Origin: Pandoraea pneumonica
GTDB lineage: Bacteria > Pseudomonadota > Gammaproteobacteria > Burkholderiales > Burkholderiaceae
Assembly (NCBI RefSeq): GCF_902459645.1
Contig: NZ_CABPSK010000004.1
Coordinates: 434,001 to 498,000, forward strand
Direction of reading: 5' to 3'
Length of the DNA: 64,000 nt
Part shown: in pieces, positions 55,559 to 64,000 of the stretch
How positions within the stretch are numbered: the first letter of the stretch is position 1
How the letters are laid out: each line of letters starts with the position of its first letter
Program-made: the position numbers and the translations under genes
The notes under the pieces: model-generated
What the model saw: only the letters and a program-made list of their open reading frames with translations
What the model was told of the DNA's origin: nothing
Databases searched by the model: none

Positions 55559-55654
55559 GGCGTTTGCGTTGAATTGAACAGGTTTTCCGGGGGGGATGGC
55601 GCAGCGCATCTTCCTTTGTGCTTCGGAAGACGATAGACAGGGCAGCACCAACCA

Positions 55655-55760
55655 TCACGGCTGCCCAGGCGAACGGCAAATAAGACCCCGGCGCTTCCCG
55701 GTGGGTTGCTCCACCTCGGGCACACAAGGCTGTGCGCCCTAATCGCCAGTCACGCGGGGT
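55655..55760 (-). promoter_or_regulatory. ZTP/ZMP (pfl motif) riboswitch of glyA
   Basis: Reading on the minus strand, the RNA has CCGCGTGACTGGCG, the 5' pfl core, then a variable hairpin (GCGCACAGCC region), GGTGGAGCAACCCACCGGGA, and the invariant GCCGTTCGCCTGGGC at 55677-55663. This is the consensus of the ZTP riboswitch, which binds ZTP or ZMP and usually turns on folate and purine genes such as glyA. A GGGCAGC-GCTGCCC hairpin (55640-55667) overlaps the CCTGGGC pseudoknot strand, a likely expression switch. Confidence 0.93.
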
Positions 55761-55794
55761 TTGTGGCGTCGATAGTGTATGCGAGCTTTCGGCG

Positions 55795-56814
55795 TTAGGC
55801 AACCGGCGTTGCCACGCGCACCACAACCTTGCCGAACGCCCCCCGGCGCAGGTGCGTCAGGGCTTCGCCGAGGTCCGCGAAGTCGTAAACGGCGTCGACC
55901 ACGGGGGCGATTCGGTGCCTATCCACGGCCGCCACGAGCGAGGCCAGCGCCCGGCGGTGCCCCACCCCGATGCCCTGAATCTGGGCACGCTTGCCCAGCA
56001 CACCGTAGACCGGCACCCGCAGCGTTTCGCCGTCGAGCATGCCGATCACCGACACCTTCCCGTTCGGCGCCAGCGCCTTCATGGTGCCGGTCATGTCGCC
56101 CCCGGCCAGTTCCAGCACTTGGTCGACGCCGCGTCCCTCGGTCAGCGCCAGCACGTCGTCGGCCCAGCCGTCGGTGCGCAATACGCCATGGGTCACGCCA
56201 AGCGCCGCCGCACGTGCCAACTTGGCCGGGCTGCCGCTCGTCACGATGGCCTTCGCCCCGTGCGCCAGCGCCAGTTGCGCACCAAACAGCGCAACGCCGC
56301 CCGTCCCTGTCGACAGCACCGTCTGGCCCGGCTGCAACTTGTGTCCGGCCTCGAACAGCGCGAACCATGCGGTCAGCCCGGCGCAGGTGAGTGTCGACGC
56401 CGCCACGTCGTCAAGCGTGCCCGGCGTCGGCACCAGCGCGTCCTCGGGGAATACCGCGTACTCGCGCAGCACGCCCTGCAAGGTCCCGCCGAAGATTTGC
56501 AGCCCGGCGGGCGCGGCCTCGTCGTCGATCCAGCGGTCCCAAAACGTATTGATGACCCGTTCACCAACCGCCACCCGCGTCACGCCCGGCCCCACGGCGG
56601 CCACTTCTCCCGCCATGTCCGAACCGGGCACGAATGGGAAGGTCACCGGCAAACCCATGCCGGTATCGATCATCAAGGCATCACGGAAGTTGAGCGACAC
56701 CGCGCTCACCTTCACCAGCACTTCGCCCGGCCCCGGCCGAGGCACGTCGACCGTTGCCAGTTCGAGGGCCGTTTCTCCGAGGGATGCCATCTGCCATTGC
56801 TTCATCGTCGTCAT
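55795..56814 (-). CDS. MDR-family NAD(P)-dependent dehydrogenase (zinc-independent quinone oxidoreductase/alcohol dehydrogenase-like)
   Basis: A 339-residue enzyme of the medium-chain dehydrogenase/reductase superfamily. The GroES-like domain is N-terminal (MKQWQMASLGETALELATVD, then VLVKVSAVSLNFRDALMIDT). The Rossmann domain has VLSTGTGGVALFGAQLALAHGAKAIV. The zinc-ligand cysteines of classical alcohol dehydrogenase are missing, and VSLNFRDALM is typical of the quinone oxidoreductase type, so zinc-free reduction is likely. GGA stands 7 bases ahead of the ATG. It is divergent from a LysR gene, which may regulate it, and ends 35 bases before the glyA riboswitch. The substrate is not known. Confidence 0.88.
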   Translation of the reverse strand: MTTMKQWQMASLGETALELATVDVPRPGPGEVLVKVSAVSLNFRDALMIDTGMGLPVTFPFVPGSDMAGEVAAVGPGVTRVAVGERVINTFWDRWIDDEAAPAGLQIFGGTLQGVLREYAVFPEDALVPTPGTLDDVAASTLTCAGLTAWFALFEAGHKLQPGQTVLSTGTGGVALFGAQLALAHGAKAIVTSGSPAKLARAAALGVTHGVLRTDGWADDVLALTEGRGVDQVLELAGGDMTGTMKALAPNGKVSVIGMLDGETLRVPVYGVLGKRAQIQGIGVGHRRALASLVAAVDRHRIAPVVDAVYDFADLGEALTHLRRGAFGKVVVRVATPVA

Positions 56815-56932
56815 CGCTAATTCCTTATCTTGGGGAGCCCCGGTCTCTGAGAGACGGCCGGGTAGACAAGCATCAGCTTATTGGAGAATACTTCGCGGCA
56901 GTGATGGCGATTTCTCTACAAATTGGCGACAA

Positions 56933-57940
56933 ATGGGAATCAATGACAGTTACTCGCCGGACCGACTCTCGGGCATTTCGGCCTTCGTGGCAGCCGTCGA
57001 TGCGGGCAGCTTCGCGGGGGCGGCCGAACGCCTGCACCTCACACGTTCGGCAGTCGCCAAACGCATTGCTCGGCTGGAGTCGCGCCTTGCCGTGCGCCTG
57101 TTTCATCGCACGACGCGCAGCCAGCATCTGACCGACGAGGGTCAAACCTTCTATCAGCGCTGCACCAAGGTGCTGACCGAATTGTCGGAAGCGGAAGCCG
57201 AGTTGAGCGCCGGCACCCAATCGCCGATGGGAAAACTCAGAGTGACGATGCCGGTGCAGATCGGACGGCAGTGCATCGCGCCGGTCTTGCTGGCACTGGC
57301 GAAAACGCATCCGCAGTTGCGGCTCGAAATGGCATTCAGCGACCGGCGCATCGATCTGATCGAGGAAGGCTACGATCTGGCCGTGCGCAGCGGGCGGCTC
57401 GACGACACGCCCGGCCTCAAGGCACGTTCGCTCGGCGAACAGACGATGATCCTATGTGCGTCGCCTGCCTATCTGGCCGAGCACGGCACGCCGAACCTGC
57501 CTGCCGAATTGGCCGATCACGAGCGTCTGATGTACGGACGCGGCAGCAACGTCTATGAATGGCCAACGTTTGTGCCGGATGCGACAACACAGACCGTGTC
57601 TGCCGATACCCGCACGCCCGCTAACTCCGGGACACACGGTTTCCCCGGTGGTCGCACGCCGCGCTTCGTGCTCGACGATCTCGTGGCACTCGTCACCGCG
57701 GCGGAGCAAGGATTGGGAATCGTCTGCCTGCCCAGTTGGATCGCCGCGTTACCGCTGCGCACCGGCACGCTGGTCAGATTGATGCCGCACACCCGGTCGG
57801 CTGGCACGCCCCTGCATCTTGTCTGGCCCGACACCCGGCATCCGTCCCCAAAACTGAGGGCCGCCATCGACGCGCTGGTGCAAGCCGCCCCTGAGTTGCT
57901 CGGCCACCCCGGCACCGATATGTCACTCACAGACGCATAA
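56933..57940 (+). CDS. LysR-family transcriptional regulator
   Basis: A 335-residue regulator. The HTH covers residues about 10-70 (RLSGISAFVAAVDAGSFAGA, then HLTRSAVAKRIARLESRLAV). The effector domain opens with GKLRVTMPVQIGRQCIAPVL. The sequence is of the CrgA/DntR-like group with TRSQHLTDEGQTFYQRC. An open frame extends far upstream over the divergent dehydrogenase gene but is antisense there; the ATG at 56933 is the first that puts the HTH at the N terminus. The last 14 bases overlap the convergent kinase-like gene tail. It is divergent from the MDR dehydrogenase and probably regulates it. Confidence 0.88.
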   Translation: MGINDSYSPDRLSGISAFVAAVDAGSFAGAAERLHLTRSAVAKRIARLESRLAVRLFHRTTRSQHLTDEGQTFYQRCTKVLTELSEAEAELSAGTQSPMGKLRVTMPVQIGRQCIAPVLLALAKTHPQLRLEMAFSDRRIDLIEEGYDLAVRSGRLDDTPGLKARSLGEQTMILCASPAYLAEHGTPNLPAELADHERLMYGRGSNVYEWPTFVPDATTQTVSADTRTPANSGTHGFPGGRTPRFVLDDLVALVTAAEQGLGIVCLPSWIAALPLRTGTLVRLMPHTRSAGTPLHLVWPDTRHPSPKLRAAIDALVQAAPELLGHPGTDMSLTDA

Positions 57941-59372
57941 AGGGCGACTGCTGGGCGTCGATGGCCGCCGCGCGCGTCGGATGCGCGCGCGCCCACGCCT
58001 TCGCGGCCCACTCGCCGCCCAACAATCGCACGACACTGTCGCGCCGCGAGAGCAAGCGGCGCACTAGATCACGTGCGTCGGCCCGCCCGGGCAAGGCGCT
58101 GCCTCCCATCTCGGCACAAGCGAGCTCGTTCGCAGCGCTCGCCCATGGCAAGAGCATGTCTTGATGAATGTTGGCGAGGCGATACGCCATCTCGGCAGCC
58201 ACGGCACGCACGCCGGTCGGGTTGCGCAATTCGTCGTCGACGACACCTTCGTTGGCACCCGGCGTGAAGTCCACCAATCGACGCACAAACGGTGCGTACT
58301 GTTCGCCATAGGGGAATTGCGTGAGATCGGAGAGAGCGCCGGGCGCCAGTTCCGTGTCGAAGCACGCCGCGTCGCGCCGGAATACCGACGTCAGCGGCGG
58401 CAGCGCCGTCAACGCAGCACGCTGCGCCACGGCCAGATCGTAGCCCGTGTCTTTGCAGGTGCCCTGAAACCCCATCTCAAGACACGCCCCGAAGTCCACG
58501 GTCATCATGCGCGGCAGGTTTTCCTTGTCGCGCCACACGCCCACGTTTTCCATGAACACGTTGCACAGATCCCAGTTGCCCAGCCAGAGCGCGGCGATGT
58601 AGTGCCGCTCCAACTCGCATTGGTAGACGTCGGGCAACATGCTGCACAGCAGGCCGAGCATGTCGTTGCGCTTCTTGAGTTCTTCCGCATGAATGTTCGC
58701 GCCACGCGGTGACAGCGCCCAGAACGCCACCCCCTCCTGTTTGCACAAGCGCTCAAGCACCTTGCCCGACACTCGGGCACCGATGCGCGCGCGATCGCAA
58801 ATCCGGGTACGGTCTTCGTCCTGTGACTGCCCCACGATGGCACGTCGCGCTTCGTCGCTCACCAGCCATAGGCCGAGATCTTCGTACGTCGGCAAATAGG
58901 CGCTCGCGAGATACATGCGGCCGGACTCGGGGGGACCGTCGAAGACCTCGTCGCAACCGCGCACAAGAAATGTCGTCGGCGTAGGCAATCCGAGGGCACC
59001 GAAAAGCCGTGACGCGAGCCACGTCTGCGTCGTGTGCCAAGCATCCGGGCAGCGCTTGATCACGTACTGCGGGGAATTCGCCTCGTGCGTCAGTGTCACG
59101 CGTACCACTGTGCCCGTCGCCCCCATGGGCAATGTGTCGCGCACCCGTTGCGCCGCCGAGAAGTCATACGGCCCTATCCCCGGTAATTCGGCCACACTGC
59201 CATCGTGCCCGAGCACCGCCCCCTGCATCCCCTGCGGGCCGACTTCCGGCAGCACGGCACGAATGTCGTCTCCGGCGACACCCGCGTTTGGTCGCGTCGT
59301 ATCGTCTTGCACCGGCGCAACCCGATGGCTATTCGTGGCACTGTGGGCGCGGGTAAGGTCAAGGGGCAACAT
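57927..59372 (-). CDS. Large hypothetical protein with kinase-like motifs
   Basis: A 481-residue protein that I do not assign to a family. It has the order of motifs found in protein- or lipid-kinase-like folds. A YVIKRC stretch near residue 103 puts Lys106 where the ATP-binding Lys would be, LGNWDLCNVF at 264-273 resembles a catalytic loop with Asp268 and Asn271, and TVDFGACLEMGF at 291-302 contains a DFG motif. Between Lys106 and the catalytic loop lies about 160 residues. The first 90 residues are probably disordered and Gln/Pro/Gly-rich. There is no signal peptide or membrane helix. The ATG at 59372 is chosen because GGAGG stands 6 bases ahead. HipA-like, PI3/4-kinase-like or a secreted effector kinase are all possible; sure only that it resembles a kinase. 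Confidence 0.65.
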   Translation of the reverse strand: MLPLDLTRAHSATNSHRVAPVQDDTTRPNAGVAGDDIRAVLPEVGPQGMQGAVLGHDGSVAELPGIGPYDFSAAQRVRDTLPMGATGTVVRVTLTHEANSPQYVIKRCPDAWHTTQTWLASRLFGALGLPTPTTFLVRGCDEVFDGPPESGRMYLASAYLPTYEDLGLWLVSDEARRAIVGQSQDEDRTRICDRARIGARVSGKVLERLCKQEGVAFWALSPRGANIHAEELKKRNDMLGLLCSMLPDVYQCELERHYIAALWLGNWDLCNVFMENVGVWRDKENLPRMMTVDFGACLEMGFQGTCKDTGYDLAVAQRAALTALPPLTSVFRRDAACFDTELAPGALSDLTQFPYGEQYAPFVRRLVDFTPGANEGVVDDELRNPTGVRAVAAEMAYRLANIHQDMLLPWASAANELACAEMGGSALPGRADARDLVRRLLSRRDSVVRLLGGEWAAKAWARAHPTRAAAIDAQQSPFMRL

Positions 59373-59545
59373 GGCGAACCTCCGTCGTCGAGTCATGAGG
59401 CCGACACCGACCGCCTGCGCAGCGCGCCAACGGTGAGGGCCAGGATCGGCGGATTCTGCTGCGCCGCACGGCGACAGGCTTTCGAAAATGCGCCGAAATC
59501 GGACAAAACTGACGCTTGCTCAAACCGCGTGATACGCTGCGGCGC

Positions 59546-60097
59546 ATGTCTTCGAAGCCCTCCTCTCCTCTTGCTGCCCGCCACCCTCGTGTTCTCGTGA
59601 GCAGTTGCTTGCTCGGCCAGCCGGTTCGCTATCACGGCCGCGCGGCCGCCTGCGAAACCGATGCCGCTGCCATCCTCGATCGTTGGCGCGATGCCGGGTT
59701 GATCGCTGCGGTGTGTCCTGAGGTCGCGGGCGGGCTGCCCACGCCGCGCCCGCCCGCCGAAATCACCGGCGCGAACAGCGGCCAACGCGTGTGGCAACAG
59801 ATGGCACGCGTCGTTGACGACACCGGGGCCGATGTCACGGCTGCGTTCGTCGACGGCGCGCAACGCGCACTGGCGCTCGCACAGCGTTACGGCATCCGCA
59901 TTGCGGTGTTGAAGGAAGGGAGTCCGTCGTGTGGCAGCACGTTCGTGTACGACGGGAGCTTCACCGGCGCGAAGATTGCCGGTGACGGCGTCGCGGCTGC
60001 GCTGTTACGCGAGCACGGTATCGAGGTGTTCAGCGAGCACACGCTGGCGGAAGCCGACGCGCGTTTGCGCGCACTGGATCCGTCAGGCCTCGAATAG
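59546..60097 (+). CDS. DUF523 family protein
   Basis: A 183-residue cytoplasmic protein of unknown function. It starts with an Ala/Pro/Ser tail, then the DUF523 core: VLVSSCLLGQPVRYHGRAAA with its Cys. Next come AAVCPEVAGGLPTPRPPAEI with a second Cys and VLKEGSPSCGSTFVYDG with a third. These three cysteines are conserved in the family and are suited to a metal or iron-sulfur site. The ATG at 59546 (MSSKPSSPLAARHPR) gives the expected length. It is divergent from the kinase-like gene and convergent with the PfpI gene; a shared hairpin lies between it and the latter. Confidence 0.87.
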   Translation: MSSKPSSPLAARHPRVLVSSCLLGQPVRYHGRAAACETDAAAILDRWRDAGLIAAVCPEVAGGLPTPRPPAEITGANSGQRVWQQMARVVDDTGADVTAAFVDGAQRALALAQRYGIRIAVLKEGSPSCGSTFVYDGSFTGAKIAGDGVAAALLREHGIEVFSEHTLAEADARLRALDPSGLE

Positions 60098-60104
60098 AAA
60101 TGAA

Positions 60105-60130
60105 AACGGGGACCATCGCCGGTCCCCGTT
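60105..60130. terminator. Hairpin between the DUF523 and PfpI genes
   Basis: AACGGGGACC and GGTCCCCGTT are perfect 10-base arms around ATCGCC. On the minus strand it is followed by TTTTCATTTC, so it most likely ends the PfpI transcript. Confidence 0.6.
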
Positions 60131-60197
60131 GCTAGCGTCTGCACCGGCAGTGAATCCGGTGCATGGCAGCGCTGCTCATCGGCAACGCCTAACGCCC

Positions 60198-60779
60198 TCA
60201 AAGCTCGATCTTCGTCCCCAGCACTGCGAGGAACTGCGCCAGCCACGCGGGATGCGCGGGCCATGCGGGCGCGGTCACGAGTTTGCCGTCGGTATGCGCG
60301 GCGTCGATTTCGATCTCCATATACTTGCCGCCCGCGAGCCGCACTTCGGGCGCGCAGGCCGGATACGCCGAGCACTCGCGCCCTTCGATCACGCCAGCGG
60401 CGGCCAGCAGTTGCGCGCCGTGACAGATTGCGGCGATCGGTTTGTCGTTTTCAGCGAAATGACGCACAGCGGCCAGCACCTGCTCGTTGAGCCGCAAATA
60501 CTCGGGTGCACGTCCACCGGGAATCACCAGCGCGTCGTAATCGGCGGGAGACAGGCCATCGAAAGTGGCGTTGAGCGTGAAGTCATGGCCGCGCTTCTCG
60601 CTGTAGGTCTGATCGCCCTCGAAATCGTGAATGGCCGTGCGCACCTTGTCGCCCGCCTTCTTGCCCGGACACACCACTTCGACGCGATGTCCCACGGCCA
60701 TCAGTGCCTGCACGGGCACCATCAGTTCGTAGTCTTCGACGTAGTCGCCAGCCAGTACCAGAATCCGCTTCTTGCCCAT
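60198..60779 (-). CDS. DJ-1/PfpI family protein
   Basis: A 193-residue protein of the DJ-1/PfpI superfamily. It starts [20 protein letters not shown]. The nucleophile Cys lies in [20 protein letters not shown] at about residue 119, after [15 protein letters not shown]. The His after it (AICHG) and a Glu near residue 15 complete the usual catalytic set. Proteins of this type act as proteases, deglycases or chaperones, and the sequence does not tell which. GGAGAG stands 6 bases ahead of the ATG. It is divergent from the TetR gene, with 126 bases between, so it may be under its control. Confidence 0.9.
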   Translation of the reverse strand: MGKKRILVLAGDYVEDYELMVPVQALMAVGHRVEVVCPGKKAGDKVRTAIHDFEGDQTYSEKRGHDFTLNATFDGLSPADYDALVIPGGRAPEYLRLNEQVLAAVRHFAENDKPIAAICHGAQLLAAAGVIEGRECSAYPACAPEVRLAGGKYMEIEIDAAHTDGKLVTAPAWPAHPAWLAQFLAVLGTKIEL

Positions 60780-60905
60780 GAGACTCTCCGTTCAGAGAAA
60801 AAATGGAAGGAAACAGCACGCCCATGTTACCTAATTCCGATGACGCCCTTGGGACAGCGTGCCGAGACTTCCCTTACACTGGCGCCGATTCCCCATTCTC
60901 GTGAC

Positions 60906-61592
60906 ATGACCTCGATGACTGTGAGACAGCACAACGCGACGCCGCCGGAGAAAGACCCGGCGCGCCCCCGTACCAAACCGGCCGAGGTTCGTCTCGACGA
61001 ATTGATGGGCGCGGCGGAAAAGCTGTTTCTGGCGCAGGGCGTGGAAGCCACCACGATCAATGAAATCGTGGAACAGGCACAGGTCGCGAAGGGCACGTTC
61101 TATCACTACTTCGCTTCCAAGAACGAGATGCTCGAAGCGCTGGCCACGCGCTATACCGAGCAGTTCATGGCGACCTTGCAGGAGGCGGTCGACGCGTGTG
61201 CCGAGGACGACTGGGTGCAACGCCTTCGCGTGTGGATTCAGACGAACGTCGAGACCTACGTCAAGACTTACCGCACGCACGACATCGTCTACGCCAATCA
61301 CCACCACCACGACCGGACCAATCAAGCGAAGAACGCGATTCTCGACCAGTTGACGCAGATCATCGAGCGCGGCAAGGCCGCAGGCGTGTGGGCCCCGGAA
61401 CAACCCAGAATCGTCGCGCTGTTGATTTATTCAGGCGTTCACGGCGCGACGGACGACATCATTGCCGCACAGGCGAGCGCCCCGGACAACGCAAACGACG
61501 CCGGTGGCGCGCAAGCCCGCGCTGCGTTCGCACGCAGCCTCTCGGAGGCTTGTTTGCAAATGCTCTCGCCCATCGCGACACCGCGAAAATAG
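60906..61592 (+). CDS. TetR-family transcriptional regulator
   Basis: A 228-residue repressor. The HTH lies at residues about 30-75 (RLDELMGAAEKLFLAQGVEA, then NEIVEQAQVAKGTFYHYFAS). The C-terminal ligand domain has VYANHHHHDRTNQAKNAILD, an unusual run of four histidines that might bind a metal. The ATG at 60906 (MTSMTVRQHN) is preferred; the ATG three codons later is also possible. The open frame extends much farther upstream, antisense to the PfpI gene. It is divergent from the PfpI gene and followed by the boxA terminator of the opposite strand. Confidence 0.88.
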   Translation: MTSMTVRQHNATPPEKDPARPRTKPAEVRLDELMGAAEKLFLAQGVEATTINEIVEQAQVAKGTFYHYFASKNEMLEALATRYTEQFMATLQEAVDACAEDDWVQRLRVWIQTNVETYVKTYRTHDIVYANHHHHDRTNQAKNAILDQLTQIIERGKAAGVWAPEQPRIVALLIYSGVHGATDDIIAAQASAPDNANDAGGAQARAAFARSLSEACLQMLSPIATPRK

Positions 61593-61626
61593 CGGATAAA
61601 GCGGACATAGCGGATAAGCACCGCAC

Positions 61627-61654
61627 AAAAAAAACCGCATGCCGAAGCACGCGG
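61627..61654 (-). terminator. Rho-independent terminator of the box operon
   Basis: On the minus strand CCGCGTGC and GCATGCGG pair around a TTCG tetraloop and run into eight T residues, 83 bases past the boxA stop. Confidence 0.93.
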
Positions 61655-61736
61655 TGTCAAGCCGGCGCAATGCGCCGTCGGTCAATCGTGAGCGTGTGTC
61701 TGCGCCGCGGGTCACCTGCGGCTCACACTTGACGAT

Positions 61737-63002
61737 TCAATACGTTTCGAGGTGCAAGCGCCCTTCCGTCTTCATGCGCTGCCACAGGGCTTGCCAATCG
61801 ATGCCAACCTCTGCGGCAATGGCTTGCAGCGCCTGCAACACGCCGTCTTCCATGCCCTTCAGGCCGCACACGTAGATATAGGTGTGATCGTGGCGCAGCA
61901 GCGCCGCCACGTCGGCCGCGCGCTCGCGCATGACATCTTGCACGTAGCGCTTGGCTTGTCCCGGCGTGCGCGAGAAGGCCAGATTGGTGTCGATGAAATC
62001 CTTCGGCAAATTCAGCAGCGGGCCGAAGTACGGCAACTCGCCCTGCGAGCGTGCGCCGAAGAACAGCATGAGCTTGCCGGTCGCGCCTTTCAGGCGGTTG
62101 CGGCGACGGTACTCGGTCATCGCGCGCATCGGCGCTGCGCCCGTGCCCGTGCAGATCATCAGCAGATGCGAGTCGGCGTGATTGGGCATCAGGAACGTGC
62201 TGCCGAACGGGCCCATCACGTTCACCACATCGCCCTTCTTCAGATCGCACAGGTAATTCGAGCAGACACCGCCCACCGCTTGCTCGTGATGATCTTTCGT
62301 CACCCGCTTCACGGTCAGCGCCAAATTGTTATAACCGGCGCGCTCGCCATCGCGCGGTGAGGCGATCGAATACTGCCGCGCGTGATGCGCACGGCCATCG
62401 GCGGTGGTGCCCGGCGGGATGATGCCGATCGACTGGCCCTCAAGCACCGGGAACGGCTGTTTGCCGAAGTCGAGCACGATGTGATGAATATCGCTTTCGG
62501 TACTCGTATCGGTCAGGCGGTAGTTGCCCACGACGGTGGCCTGCACCGGCGCCTTGTGGTTGTACAGATTGACGTAGGGCTTGGCGGCGGACCACGGCGG
62601 CACGACCGAGCCGCGCACGAGGTCCGAGCCACCGATCACCGGCTCGGCTGAATCGCCCGCCACCGGCGCACCATCACTTGCGCCGTCCTGCGCTGCCTCG
62701 CCAATCGTGCCCTGACCGGCGAGCGCATTGTCCTGCGCGGGCAATTCATCCCACGTGAGCTGATCGTCAACGGAGTACGACGCGGCCTTGAGTACGTCGC
62801 GCCAGTTGTCGATGGCCCCTGTCGGGCATGGCGAGATACACGCCATGCAACCGTTGCAGGTGTCTGCGCGCACGACGTAGTTGTTCTCGTCGTGCGTGAT
62901 CGCGTCGATCGGACACGTCTCTTCGCAGGTATTGCAGCGAATGCAGATCTCCGGATCGATCAGATGCTGCTTCAGAACTTCGACCGGAACGGGGCCGTTC
63001 AT
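61737..63002 (-). CDS. boxA: Benzoyl-CoA 2,3-epoxidase subunit BoxA (reductase)
   Basis: A 421-residue reductase that passes electrons from NADPH to BoxB in aerobic benzoyl-CoA breakdown. The N-terminal ferredoxin part has two [4Fe-4S] sites: Cys20, Cys23, Cys26 and Cys30 ([11 protein letters not shown]), and Cys49, Cys52, Cys55 and Cys59 ([11 protein letters not shown]). After a flexible Gly/Ala/Asp-rich linker of about 50 residues comes the flavin domain with [29 protein letters not shown], and [13 protein letters not shown] for NADPH. It ends in [21 protein letters not shown] stands 9 bases before the ATG. It lies 47 bases downstream of boxB on the same strand. Confidence 0.95.
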   Translation of the reverse strand: MNGPVPVEVLKQHLIDPEICIRCNTCEETCPIDAITHDENNYVVRADTCNGCMACISPCPTGAIDNWRDVLKAASYSVDDQLTWDELPAQDNALAGQGTIGEAAQDGASDGAPVAGDSAEPVIGGSDLVRGSVVPPWSAAKPYVNLYNHKAPVQATVVGNYRLTDTSTESDIHHIVLDFGKQPFPVLEGQSIGIIPPGTTADGRAHHARQYSIASPRDGERAGYNNLALTVKRVTKDHHEQAVGGVCSNYLCDLKKGDVVNVMGPFGSTFLMPNHADSHLLMICTGTGAAPMRAMTEYRRRNRLKGATGKLMLFFGARSQGELPYFGPLLNLPKDFIDTNLAFSRTPGQAKRYVQDVMRERAADVAALLRHDHTYIYVCGLKGMEDGVLQALQAIAAEVGIDWQALWQRMKTEGRLHLETY

Positions 63003-63049
63003 GATGCTGTCTCCTTGTGGGGTTGCGCTACAGGCTCGATTGGCCCGCT

Positions 63050-64000
63050 TTAGTTAAAGCGCACGTACTCGAAGTCGATCGGCTGGCGATTGATGCCCAG
63101 CGGGGGCGGCGCAATCCAGTTCGCGAACTTGCCCGGCTCGGTCACACGGCCCATGAGCGATGCGACATACGCGCGATCTTCCGCACTCGCGAGCCATTCA
63201 CGCTCGTGTGCGGCCCATTCGGTCTCGCTCACCACGCGGCCATCCGGCGACACACGCACACCGGCAAACGTACCGATTTGGCGGTTGAACGCCTTATGCG
63301 GCACCGTCAGACGGAAGTCGATACCGGCTTTTTCCAGCACCTTGTTCCAGCGATTGACACCCGCCACCGAATCCTTGATGTAGTCGTCGCGCAGCACTTC
63401 GTTCATCGCGTTGAGCATCGGCACTTCGCGCTCCACGAGCTTGCCGTTGTCCACGTCGAGCAGGCGATACATCTGGCCGTTGAGTTGATGATCGTCGTCG
63501 CGCTTGCCTTCTTCGTAGCGCCCCTTCAAGCCCGAGCTATAGAAGATTGCCGCGTTCGACGACTGGTCGGCACCGAACAAGTCGATCGTCACCGAGTAAT
63601 GGAAGTTGATGTAACGCTGAATCGTCGGCAGATCGATCACCCCGGCAGCGCGCAGCTTCGAGACGTCGTCGGTGCCCAGCTCGTTCATCACCTGCGCCGT
63701 ACGCGAAATCACGCGCGACACGCCCGATTCGCCCACGAACATGTGGTGCGCTTCTTCCGTCAGCATGAACTTCGTGGTGCGTGCAAGCGGATCGAAACCC
63801 GATTCGGCCAACGCCGAGAGCTGGAACTTGCCGTCGCGATCGGTGAAGTACGTGAACATATAGAACGCCAGCCAATCCGGCGTCTTCTCGTTGAAGGCCC
63901 CCAGAATGCGCGGGTTGTCTTCATCGCCCGAACGGCGGCCGAGCAGCGCTTCGGCTTCTTCGCGGCCATCGCGGCCGAAGTAGCGATGCAGCAGATAAAC
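63050..64000 (-). CDS. boxB: Benzoyl-CoA 2,3-epoxidase subunit BoxB (5' end beyond window)
   Basis: The last 316 residues of BoxB, the diiron oxygenase that epoxidises benzoyl-CoA. The frame stays open to the window edge, reading [19 protein letters not shown] there, so the ATG at 63859 is internal. Visible diiron-type segments include [20 protein letters not shown], which has a Glu-x-x-His pair, and [20 protein letters not shown]. The ending [20 protein letters not shown] and [15 protein letters not shown] are typical of BoxB. The full-length protein is about 475 residues. It forms the operon boxB-boxA with the downstream reductase; boxC and the CoA ligase should lie upstream outside the window. 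Confidence 0.94.
   Translation of the reverse strand, partial: VYLLHRYFGRDGREEAEALLGRRSGDEDNPRILGAFNEKTPDWLAFYMFTYFTDRDGKFQLSALAESGFDPLARTTKFMLTEEAHHMFVGESGVSRVISRTAQVMNELGTDDVSKLRAAGVIDLPTIQRYINFHYSVTIDLFGADQSSNAAIFYSSGLKGRYEEGKRDDDHQLNGQMYRLLDVDNGKLVEREVPMLNAMNEVLRDDYIKDSVAGVNRWNKVLEKAGIDFRLTVPHKAFNRQIGTFAGVRVSPDGRVVSETEWAAHEREWLASAEDRAYVASLMGRVTEPGKFANWIAPPPLGINRQPIDFEYVRFN

Noticed and set aside
57927-59372. Calling the kinase-like protein a type III effector
   Set aside because: No secretion genes or chaperone gene lie in the window and no secretion signal can be read with confidence.

Overview
The window is a 64 kb stretch of a GC-rich beta-proteobacterial chromosome, most likely Burkholderiaceae and Pandoraea- or Burkholderia-like. 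This rests on the gene content (aerobic Box benzoyl-CoA pathway, nba-type 3-hydroxyanthranilate pathway, Porin_4-type porin, many LysR regulators) and on codon and GC use. I saw no insertion sequence, prophage, CRISPR array or rRNA. There is one tRNA gene, tRNA-Thr(CGT). Two genes are cut by the window edges: xdhC at the left and boxB at the right.

Layout. 1-5.4 kb: purine catabolism (xdhC, adenine/adenosine deaminase, AzgA-type purine permease, guaD). 5.4-6.3 kb: a Mn2+ (yybP-ykoY) riboswitch and the TMEM165/GDT1-family exporter it controls. 6.3-14.3 kb: a DUF4136 lipoprotein, pepN, a methyltransferase, an MFS carrier and an aconitase-family enzyme with permuted domain order. 14.7-21.2 kb: a two-gene unit of small unknown proteins, a LysR gene divergent from an aspartate carbamoyltransferase with an N-terminal HTH-like extension, fbp, tRNA-Thr, a DUF1415 gene and an ankyrin-like protein. 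21.3-28.6 kb: flavohaemoprotein hmp behind an NsrR-type box, then an ABC importer operon with a phosphodiesterase and a LacI regulator.

30.4-40.0 kb is the main catabolic island: 2-aminomuconate semialdehyde dehydrogenase, RidA-type 2-aminomuconate deaminase, 3-hydroxyanthranilate 3,4-dioxygenase and ACMS decarboxylase. These are followed by a five-gene branched-chain-amino-acid-type ABC importer with an arylformamidase-like hydrolase inserted in it. The genes suggest uptake and ring cleavage of a kynurenine/3-hydroxyanthranilate-type compound. 40-45.8 kb: an XRE protein, LysR and TetR regulators, an MFS carrier, and three envelope genes (two lipoproteins and an EF-hand protein).

45.8-52.1 kb is an uncharacterised LysR-controlled cluster (VOC protein, beta-hydroxyacid dehydrogenase, aldehyde dehydrogenase, DUF3100 membrane protein). 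52.6-64 kb: a porin, the glyA-nrdR pair behind a ZTP riboswitch, an MDR dehydrogenase with a divergent LysR gene, a large protein with kinase-like motifs, DUF523 and PfpI genes, a TetR regulator and the boxB-boxA end of the benzoyl-CoA operon.

The best leads are the two riboswitches, the kinase-like 481-residue protein, the HTH-ATCase fusion, the permuted aconitase, the DUF3100 cluster and several strong uncharacterised operator-like palindromes. All family calls come from reading the sequence; no database search was run.
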